Assembly: GCF_029784135.1 (NCBI RefSeq)
Contig: NC_073746.1
Location: 15,700,416 to 15,764,415, forward strand
DNA length: 64,000 bases
Reading direction: 5' to 3'
Origin: Toxorhynchites rutilus septentrionalis
Lineage: Eukaryota; Arthropoda; Insecta; Diptera; Culicidae
The position numbers were made by a program, and so were the translations under genes. Below the pieces are notes generated by a model. The model worked only from the letters and a program-made list of their open reading frames with translations. It was not told the DNA's origin and did no database searches. Positions 56,101 through 64,000 of this stretch are shown one piece after another (positions within the stretch are counted from its first letter, which is position 1; each line of letters starts with the position of its first letter).

Positions 56101-56799
56101 CTCACGAGAGCTTGATTCATTAGCGATCGATAAAATTATTGGTAGGTGATCACTACCGTGGGGATCTTGGATTACCTTCCACATGCAATCCAGGGATAAC
56201 GAAGAAGAGCATAGAGATATGTCTAGCATGCTTGCCCGTGCAGGAGGATTGGCTATTCTGGTTGCTTCCCCAGTATTCAAAACTGTCAATTTGAAGTTGT
56301 CGCACAGATCATAAATCAAAGTGGCACGGTTGTCATCGTAGAGTGATCCCCATGCTGTTCCATGGGAGTTGAAATCACCTAAGATTAACCGCGGCTCCGG
56401 CATTGCCTCGATAGTATCAAAGAACTGATGGCGGCCTACCGTAGTTCTGGGAGAGATATATATCGAAGCAATGCAGAGGTCTTTGCCATTGATTTGTGTC
56501 TGGCAAGCAACAACTTCAATGCCTGTCATCGATGGGAGAGTGACTCTATAGAAGGAGTGACATTTTTTAATCCCCAATAGTACGCCACCAAACGAGTCAT
56601 TTCGATCGAGGCGAATAATGTTGAAATCGTGGAAATTCAGCTCGTCGGCTGAAGAAAGCCATGTTTCACAGAGGGGAAATACATCATAGTTAGAGTTATG
56701 AACTAAAAATTTAAATTGATCTAGTTTAGGGATGATGCTTCTGCAATTCCACTGTATTACAGTGGTCAATTCCTTGACCTCTTGCACTGAATCAGGCAT
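53130..56799 (-). pseudogene. I-clade ORF2 copy 2: endonuclease, RT, RNase H
   Basis: The endonuclease (VIQWNCRSIIPKLDQFKFLV, CETWLSS, LILGDFNSHGTAWG, GSDHLPI) is open from 56799 to about 55800, where a frameshift occurs. The RT follows (SYRPIAMLSCIRKLLEKMIL, QFGFRRGKGTNDCL, GLPQGSCLSPLLYSFYV, LRQLADDGVI). A TAA at 54176-54178 precedes RNase H (FFTDGSCINGSTGFG, ELGAIYYALG, IFSDSLSSIEAI, WVPSHCSILGNEKAD). Another frameshift near 53485 leads to the C-terminal Cys/His motif (CDCGDGYHDIEHVVWSC). Copy 1 has no stop at the corresponding TAA, so that break is specific to this copy. Confidence 0.9.
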
Positions 56800-58182
56800 C
56801 GAGGGAAATGAACGCTGCTAAAAAGGCACATCTTTCTTTCAAGAATGTTCTCACTACCGGAAGCAAACATAATACTATGCTTTTAAGAGAGTCATTAATA
56901 TTCAAAGCATTCAAAATGTTGTCCACCAGGTCAGAAAGCGCAAACAAGCCAGGTTGTGACTGTTGCTTTGACCGCGAAAAAGGAACAGACGTATTGGGTG
57001 TTGTTCCGGAACGTGCTGAGGACCCCTGGTTAGTAGAAGAACCGTGCAAACCAGGAGGTACTTGCTTCGGTCTATTTTCAGCACGTTCGGTTCGAAGTTT
57101 CAATCCAACTTGGGAAATTTCGGACTTCTTACTGGGGAGTGATGGAAAAGTAGTAATTTTCCTTTTTCTGATGGCACCCTGCGATGTACCAGAACTTCCC
57201 GCATTGGGAGCGTCAGCGACAGGCTCGTCGTTCTGCAGGAGGGAGTAAGGATTGTCCTGCGTCGTTGGCACGGAATTCTTAAGCATTTCTGCATAAGTCC
57301 GTTTTGAAAATTCCTTTAAGGAACGCTTGATTTTTTCCCCTCTTTGTATGTACACCGGGCATTGAGAAAGATCATGGGGGGGCCCGTCGCAATGAAGACA
57401 CTTGCGCTCTTTTGCGCAAGAAGTCCCATCATGACTCTCTCCACAATCTGCGCAACGCTTTTTGTTGCAACAGTAGACGGCCGTGTGACCAAGTTGCTTG
57501 CAGTTGTTGCAACTCATTACCCGGGGTACAAACAATCGAACAGGTAAACGAAGCGCATCTATCGAAACGAAGTTTGGAAGGGCGGAGCCCTCAAAGGTTA
57601 CTCGAAAAGAATTTGTCGAACTGAGAACTCTCTTATTATTTATAATAGATACGGATTTCAGTTGGTCGCATGCAAGAATCTTCACAGTTTTAAGCGAAGA
57701 GTTCTTGAAGCGACCGACTCCATCCTTGAGTATATCATTTCGGGTCAAACCCTTTTCGGTGATTACGCCGTCGACAGGGCACGTATACGCGATACTCAAT
57801 TACGACAGGGTACGTATACGCGATACTCAATCGCAAAGAGATCGCAACGGGTTATATCATTTGCTTGGGTCCGGCTGGAGACGACAACTCGTAATTTGTC
57901 TGGCCCCATCCGAGTAATCTCGGTAACATCTGAGAAGTTTTTTGTCAGCTCTTTAGATATGCGAATAACATTGAGGGGTTTGGATTTTCGCCTAAAGTAC
58001 ACAATGAATGGGCCTTTGGAGCCCTCAGGGTATACTTTTTGACGAAAATCCAGCTTTTCTTCATCCTCCTCATCATCAGAAATTACGTTTTCTATTCCAA
58101 TTTCTACTTCACCTTCCGGTTCTTCAGGGGGTTTCGTATCAGAGATATACGTTGGCGTTGGCATAGTAATAAATTTCGTCAA
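56792..58182 (-). pseudogene. I-clade ORF1 (gag-like), copy 2
   Basis: Acidic N-terminus (ISDDEEDEEKLDF), then GPFIVYFRRKSKPLNVIRIS and KLRVVVSSRTQAND. A frameshift at about 57800 is caused by a 31-bp tandem duplication. The second part holds three zinc knuckles (CNNCKQLGHTAVYC, CADCGESHDGTSC, CLHCDGPPHDLSQC) and the KRSLKEFSKRTYAEML segment shared with copy 1. Its stop codon overlaps the ORF2 start by 8 nt. Confidence 0.85.
57772..57831. repeat. 31-bp tandem duplication inside gag copy 2
   Basis: cgacaggg(c/t) followed by acgtatacgcgatactcaat occurs at 57772-57800 and again at 57803-57831. The 31-bp period is not a multiple of three and accounts for the frameshift in ORF1. Confidence 0.88.
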
Positions 58183-58810
58183 CTGTTCGATATGAACAGA
58201 ATTTATTGGTAATAAAAAAAAATTAAAAAATAAATATAATAAGATAAACTTCTATTTTAGTTACAGTAGAAAATTATAGTTATTCAAACTAATTTTTATT
58301 AAATTAAATTCAAAAATGAAAAAAGTTCCAACAAATGTTCAAGTGCAATATATATGAAGATGGTCACCCTAATGCCAACGCTTGATGATTACGTAAACAC
58401 CCAGCGAAACAATGGTATTTGTTATGCACAGAAAGTGAATGAAATGATAGAAAGGAGAAAAAAAGAAATAAACTTCTACTTGCCGCTGCGGTGTGACGTA
58501 TGTGATCTGTTGGATGGAAAACCATTCCTCAATTTAATTTTGCTGGGCATATAGTGATTTATCTTGTTTACTCCGGGTCAGATGTCGTGTAACTGCGACT
58601 CGCAACCGAAATAGAGTTGCTCTCAGTTGAGTAATGTCAATGCAAATAGGATTTGTTTTATTGATTAAAAAATGCAGGTGCTCCGTCTAATTATTTTGCT
58701 ATAAAAAGTGCTCTGCCATAAACCCCTGCTCTAAAGGAAAAAAACGAAACATGCCTACACGAAACGATAGACATGCCCTATACATTGAACATCTTACCCC
58801 GTGTTTAGGG

Positions 58811-59930
58811 CAATGTTGCCACATTGAAATCTGTATTTCCGAGCTAAAAAATCTTTTTTATCTGTAGAGAAAATAGAAAATCTGTATTGCGGATTTTGCA
58901 CCTGATAAGACTTTTGCGTTAGATCTAAGTACGAAGTAATAATTGTATACTTGGAGTAAAGTATATATATATTCTGCTTATTCATACTTTCAAGCACGTG
59001 ATCACTGGTATAGCTTGCCAGTAGTTTTCGGAATGAATCAATTTTTAAATTGTCAGACCTATGCAAAAAGTTTACAGTGCAATTTTTTCTCGCACAGAAG
59101 TTTGACAATTTGATCAAAAGTGTGTAATATCTTAGATTGAGAGTTCTAGATACATAGATAATTATGCCAAATAAAAAATAAAAAAACATTTTAAAATGTA
59201 TTTTTGGGGAAAACTGACGGAAAAAGTTTATTTCATTTAGCTTCGCGTTATAAACATCAATTTCCTCACTTTCCTCGTGGTATTTTACATGGGGCCTGAT
59301 TCTCGAATACACTTCACGGTGGAAACGGAATGAAACGTATACGCGATGACAACGATACGGTGTCCAGTACCAGTTTGATACGTTTGAAGTTAATTTTCAT
59401 TAATGATTTTTTATTTGAAAAGTGCTCATTCTGCTCTCAGGCATTATTATCTACGACACTTCACTAACTCGTAAAACGTAGTTCAATGGCGTGCCGTTTA
59501 TTTCGTTTCCACCGTGAAGTGTATTCGAGAATCAGGCCCATGGTCTTGTAGAATTTACCCTTGATGTCGTTTGACAACTGTACTGAGGCACTTCCACCTC
59601 CAATTTTAACGAATAATTTCGTTTTGATAATTGCGTTCACAGTTTCTGTATTATATTGCGAAAAAGGACGATTTCCATCACTACTATATTTGACACGTTT
59701 GACAGTAGCAAAAATAGTTCAGATCAGTACTGTTCGAATTGTCTGATAGAGTTTGTGAATTGTTGCGTAAAATGATCAAATACTTAAAATTTAGTGCATT
59801 TTGTTACAAAATCTGCATAAAATCTGTATGGATATCCAATAATCTGTAATCTGTATATACAGATTCATGGTCGAAAAACATGCTGAAAATCTGTATCATT
59901 ACAGAAAAATCTGTATATGTGGCAACACTA
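58811..59930. mobile_element. hAT-type non-autonomous element with a MITE inside
   Basis: The left end is CAATGTTGCCACATTGAAAT, the right end in reverse complement TAGTGTTGCCACATATACAG. The flanks gtttaggg (58803-58810) and gtgtaggg (59931-59938) agree at 7 of 8 bases. Many copies of aatctgtat lie near both ends. No transposase is seen. Confidence 0.65.
59292..59539. mobile_element. Harbinger-like MITE, 248 bp, TSD atg
   Basis: The ends are GGGCCTGATTCTCGAATACA, inverted and identical, followed by cttcacggtg. atg lies at both borders (59289-59291, 59540-59542). It is a shorter internal-deletion form of the family seen at 30762-37814. Confidence 0.9.
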
Positions 59931-59931
59931 G

Positions 59932-60144
59932 TGTAGGGTTAGCTGGTCAATATATTCTGAAATATAAAGCCGTTAAACAAAAGAAAAATTTGAAACAAAT
60001 GATTCTTTGGTTATATAATATTTCATTGAAAGAGTAAAAGGTAAGCTTCATTGTGGTGCATAATATTCTAACGCAAAACTTTGTACTACAAGGTTATTAC
60101 CAAATTTATTTAAGAATGACCAACTAGCCCCGCCATACCCTACA
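59932..60144. mobile_element. Short inverted-repeat element, about 213 bp
   Basis: The left end is tgtagggttagctggtcaat. The right end in reverse complement is tgtagggtatggcggggcta, followed by gttggtcattc. Its left border coincides with the duplication of the adjoining hAT-type element, suggesting that the latter jumped into this repeat's terminus. Confidence 0.5.
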
Positions 60145-62925
60145 TTCTACACAAACTTCGTACTGGGTGATTCGAATTTTATCACGCGATGGGAAGTTCT
60201 GAATAACATATTTTGTGATCTTTGCACGAACTGCCTCCAAAACGCTCCAAAGATGCACCATTTAGCACTGGAACGTACCTTTGATCCTACGTTGTGTAAT
60301 TTGTTATTTGTCCAAACTGAATTCCTTCCTTTCCTAATGAATACCATCCTTTCCAAATCCTTCACGAATCCAATTATCCGCTTTCCTTTTCCTCCATCGA
60401 CTTCCAACTCCAACCAATTAGTTTTTAATATACACAAATTTATTAGAACCACTTTTCATTTTTTTTCACAATAATATAATTTCTGTATTTCACAGTATTT
60501 ATTCCTTGGTGATCGGTCGGAGACTGATCACTATAGCAATTCTATCGCCCTTTTTACATGGTCTATTGAGTTTCGTTCGTGTTCGGTCTATTGCTATAAT
60601 TTTTTGAGTGTATTGTGAGCGTAGCTTATCTGTGTTATTTGTATAACAGTTTGTACAGGGTGGTCATTTTGTGTGTCAGTTCATTCTTGAACCTAATGTT
60701 TGATTTGTGTTTGTTTGATGTAAATATGACAACAGAGATTGTATCTAAAGAACGCTTAATCGAAACGAACGAAAATTATGTATAGTTTTTAAATTTCATA
60801 AATTTTCAAAAACTCATATTTTCATTTTTATAAGTCCGATACGGCACCAAACTTAGTTATGTTGAAAGCTATATAAAAATTTTCTAAAAAATATCGAAGG
60901 GGACATGTTTTGAGTTATACAAATTTTTAATATTATATTCAATTTTTAAGTATTTAAAATATCATTTGTCCTAAATAATGCATTGATTTTTCAACAACTT
61001 TGCTCCGCATCATATTTCAATTGGATACCTGGATTTCAATTTATAATTTTCTGCTAAAAGGTCAATGATTCTAGATACGCCCTTATGAAAAATCAGTCGT
61101 TATCAAATTTGGTCATCGGATAATGAGAATTGTGATTTTGAGAAGCTGCCAAATTGGAGGGTTCTGGGCAGCGGATGGTTTGGCGTGTAATTACTCTATC
61201 GTATTCAAATTTGTGAAAAGGGATCTGAATACAAGAAACAAAATGAAAATGAAGACAAAATTAATGAACAAGAAAACTAAATCCATCTGAGTCCAAAATC
61301 TAGACAATTGGCCACTGGAATCTGTCATCTAACATTTCGGGATTCTGGAATCTGTGACCTCTTATCTGAAATTTCAAATCCGAGTCTAGAACATTCAATC
61401 TGAAAGCTATAGTTTTACTATATTAATATTAATATAACTATGTTATAATTGAATTTAGTAATATGGAATTAGGATATTGAATCCAGATTTTCAGTTCCAA
61501 ATTAAATGTTTTAATCTGTGTAGTAAATCTACAATTTCAATTTGTATGGAAGGTGAAATATTTGTTTCACAATATAGTGCTTTCAAAGCATTCAACGTTA
61601 TTCATTTTTTCCCTTGTTAATGACTCATGAGAGCAATACTCAGCACGGAAACCTTCTATATCTCCACACAAAACCACGAGCAATACGCGTGCTCTGCATT
61701 AATGCTTAATTGTAACATTCTTGTTAACTGTGGTGATTTGAATCATTTATGGCATCTTCCCGTGTCTTTGTTCATATTATGTCCATTGATTGACGAACAA
61801 TGCACAACTTATGTGAATTTCTGTGATGGTTTCATCTGGTTACGACCCAAAGTTTATAGCTTGCAAAGCCGAGTAGTTGGTCCCACACAGCATGAGCTTT
61901 GAACCATGAACGCGCCTGAACATCGATATCGATTTATGGGCTTGATAACCCCGCGATTTGTTCATTTTTCGCGATGGATTCCCTTTTAACCCCCAGCAAC
62001 AAACCAGTGCAAAATGCCCTTCCGTTTGACGTGTCGAGGGATGCGCAACTATTCTGCTAGTTCCTGGTGTGTTTACTGGAATCATCATGCAGAAGTGCCT
62101 CTTATTCTACAAGTTCAAACGTTTTGTTTCCTGGAAACTCCTTGTCTCCGATATTAAAATCTCCATTTTTTAACCATTGAAATTTTGTTGGCTCGATGGC
62201 ATCTATATTCTCGCACAGAATACGACTGACACCAACAAAATTTCTCATTGATGATAAATTGTTTACAAGTATCTAACCCTATTTTTTCACGTTTTTTGTT
62301 TGACCTTTTTATTTCAAACTTACTAGTGGCTCCATCTTTTGAAAATCGGCAGTTTTTTTTGCGCACATGATAGTATTATCAGGTATTCGATATTGAATAT
62401 CGCATGAGTGTGAATTACAGAACATTACATTACATTACATCATATTATAGATATATCAATGGAAATGTACATCGATGTCACGTTTGGAAGTCATTTGGAG
62501 ATGAAATATCAATTTTTGTTATTCATGAAACAGTTATGATGCTCATCAAATGGCTCATGCGTTTTGAAATCCAGACCTCTGTGTTGAAGGGCCTACACCC
62601 AATTTAGCGTTGGCAATTTGGCAAATCCTTTTTTGCGTGCTGAGGGGTGAATGAATAAATAAAAAACAGCTTTTTCAAAAGCTTTAAAATGTTTGTATGT
62701 ATGAGAGCATCTCTTTCTCTCAGACTGGTTAGGATTGTACCAAAAAAAATGTAAAGGGTTGTATATAGGACACGACCGCATATTTTTGACGTATAATTAC
62801 GCAATTATATTATGCAATCCACTTGTTTGCCACTTCGGATATTATTTTAGTATGCATCGATTTTTTTGTAATAGATTATGTTCTTCGTTACAAATAAATT
62901 TTATGAACGTCCTTTTACGTTTGGT
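60145..62925. other. Unassigned AT-rich region
   Basis: No gene recognised. A minus frame at 60147-60452 has no known domain. There are degenerate echoes of 'ggaatctgt' words at 61310-61400 and a short (ACATT)n run near 62422-62440. Nothing else is supportable. Confidence 0.3.
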
Positions 62926-63222
62926 ATGATGCCTAGGACCCGTGGCCGAGTGGTTAGCGTCTCACATTATCATGCCAGGTGTTCGGGTTCGATTCCCGTT
63001 CTGGGCGGGGGATTTTTCGTCAAAGAAATTTCTTTCGACTTGCACTGTGGTCACGCGTATTCTAAATCTTGCCCCTCGGAATACATTCAAGGCGTGTTAT
63101 TTGGCTTAAGAAATCTCAACTAAGTATTAATAAATGACGCTAGTTAATGCATACGTTGAGACGGCAAAAGTTCCACAGGGAACGTTAGCGCCATTCAAGA
63201 AGAAGAAGATGATGCCTAGGAC
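62926..63222 (+). mobile_element. tRNA-derived SINE with 14-bp target duplication
   Basis: The body at 62940-63208 starts cgtggccgagtggttagcgt (A box) and continues to ggttcgattcccgttctgg (B box), then a unique part and an (AAG)n tail. Flanks atgatgcctaggac are identical (62926-62939, 63209-63222). Same family as 26515-26828, in opposite orientation. The Leu/Ser-tRNA-like head is not a functional tRNA gene. Confidence 0.92.
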
Positions 63223-63439
63223 TACCAAATTATGTGAACGGAAAAATTGTCAAACGATCATTGTATTTTACATTTCCCTCTTAAATAATTGCACATCTCT
63301 TGTTTACGTAGTTCTCGAACCGCGAAAGTTCGACGATTTTCCCAGGCTTCTCAGTTTAAAAGTACGTTTTAGGGAAACATATTCCGGTCTGCACAACGAC
63401 AAGTGAGTACAAAAGTACTCTACACAAAAAATATCCCCG

Positions 63440-63640
63440 ACTTGCATGTTTTGACAAAGCGGATTCCCCCAGACTCATTGATTTTGATGTCCTTGTTAGG
63501 GAAACACAGCGGTTTTCCACAGGTACGTCGATTTTGAAGTCTGTGTTGGGGAAACCGTAAATCGGGCCAATCAAAACTTGGCAGTTAGGGCGTTTAAATA
63601 ACGCTTGACATTTTGCAGTTGTTCATTTGTTCATCTCAAG
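63440..63640 (+). promoter_or_regulatory. CCAAT/TATA promoter-like arrangement near right edge
   Basis: Two diverged units (gattttgatgtccttgttag...ggaaac and gattttgaagtctgtgttgg...ggaaac, about 60 bp apart) precede a CCAAT box (gggccaatcaaaa, about 63564) and a TATA-like tttaaataa (63592-63600). An initiator-like tgcagttgttcatttgttc follows at 63616. Spacing fits a Pol II promoter reading right and resembles insect histone promoters. No coding region follows before the window ends, so it may be part of a repeat that carries a histone-type promoter. Confidence 0.4.
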
Positions 63641-64000
63641 AAAAATAATATTTTATTAATTGTGATAGACGCGTAGAAATATTTCCTACCAATTGATGCA
63701 AACATCTTTCCGATCTGTTAATAAATGTTCGAGTTATAAGCATTCTAAATACTGGTAGGGTTAACACACAAATCGGCAGAACAAATGTATGGGAAAAACG
63801 GAAGTTCTTCCAGTATTCATAAATTCAAACCGTTTAGAAATTATTGAATTGTAATGTATAGCATATCAAACAAATCTTAGAGAATTTCTGATCCGATCAG
63901 TATGCAAATCAAATCAGAATTCGTTCACAGTGAAAATTGTTATTAACGTTAACTTTATTTCATAAAAACGTGACCTGTTTTCCGATTTGGCACCCTTCCT
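63641..64000. other. Unassigned right end
   Basis: AT-rich, no open coding region. gggttaacacacaaatcggc at about 63760 may be another repeat terminus, not confirmed. Confidence 0.25.

Larger units (their letters stand above)
52711..58600 (-). mobile_element. I-clade non-LTR retrotransposon, copy 2 (different subfamily)
   Basis: Same layout and strand as copy 1: ORF1 (58182-56792), ORF2 (56799-53130), 3' UTR ending at a T run near 52711. The protein is clearly homologous to copy 1 but differs at many positions, so it belongs to another subfamily. The 5' border is uncertain (somewhere in 58200-58600), and no target duplication was found. It inserted into the hAT-type element. Confidence 0.82.
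52630..58728. mobile_element. Non-autonomous hAT-type element hosting an I-clade LINE
   Basis: The left end is CAGGGGTTTTCAAATGGTGC, the right end in reverse complement CAGGGGTTTATGGCAGAGCA. Both flanks are ctctaaag (52622-52629, 58729-58736), a perfect 8-bp hAT duplication. Subterminal gtgctccgc words recur on both sides. The element's own sequence is a few hundred bases; the rest is the LINE. Confidence 0.88.

Noticed and set aside
57338..57800. Plus-strand frames opposite the gag of I-clade copy 2
   Set aside because: Shadow frames of the zinc-knuckle protein; the minus strand carries the Cys/His motifs.
58354..58554. Plus frame of 66 codons next to I-clade copy 2
   Set aside because: No domain and no context; lies in the uncertain 5' border between the LINE and the hAT-type element.
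1..64000. CRISPR array, bacterial operon or prophage
   Set aside because: No regularly spaced direct repeats, no Shine-Dalgarno-led gene clusters; introns, SINEs and LINEs show eukaryotic nuclear DNA.

Overview
The window is eukaryotic nuclear DNA, most likely from a culicine mosquito (Aedes-like). The grounds are split exons with GT/AG introns, AT-rich spacers, very low host-gene density, and a dense mix of I-clade and CR1-like LINEs, BEL/Pao, Harbinger, Tc1/mariner, pogo, hAT-type and tRNA-SINE sequences of the kind that fill mosquito genomes. The species call is an inference. All homology calls come from reading motifs; no database search was run, and coordinates of inverted-repeat edges are hand-read.

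Only one host gene is recognised with confidence: the last exon of S-adenosylmethionine synthetase (13386-13491, + strand). Its upstream intron holds a 12-kb transposon nest. An I-clade LINE (1272-7221, 15-bp target duplication) sits in the last codons of a CR1-like LINE (about 1121-12280), which itself sits in one arm of a palindromic foldback element (about 1039-13002). Directly after the synthetase stop codon the same frame stays open for 43 codons and encodes a SUMO-interaction-like motif and a Myc-like nuclear localisation motif. GC content drops exactly at the second stop. This candidate stop-codon readthrough is the most interesting single observation.

From 15.9 to 30.6 kb the sequence is a patchwork of short elements: two GG-started inverted-repeat elements, one of them retaining a Harbinger Myb/SANT exon pair (17398-18791, TSD ATA); a dead Tc1 gene; a LINE tail; tRNA-derived SINEs; two non-autonomous hAT-type elements with perfect 8-bp duplications (23131-24254 and 26520-27930, the second with a SINE inserted 6-7 bases inside its terminus); and a pogo-type MITE.

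From 30660 to 42615 a second nest is readable layer by layer. A TA-flanked MITE holds a 3-bp-TSD MITE, which holds a decayed BEL/Pao retrotransposon. The same outer MITE also holds a full Harbinger element (37970-41303) with an intact-looking four-exon transposase and a Myb-like partner gene, plus a 545-bp element with a 9-bp duplication. A TTAA-flanked piggyBac-type MITE lies inside the Harbinger.

From 42.6 to 46.5 kb is the least repetitive stretch, with no gene I can name. From 46.5 kb to the right end are two pogo-like remnants, a degenerate mariner-type element (49875-51175), a hAT-type element (52630-58728, TSD ctctaaag) carrying a second, divergent I-clade LINE, another hAT-type element with a MITE inside, a SINE with a perfect 14-bp duplication, and a promoter-like CCAAT/TATA arrangement near the right edge.
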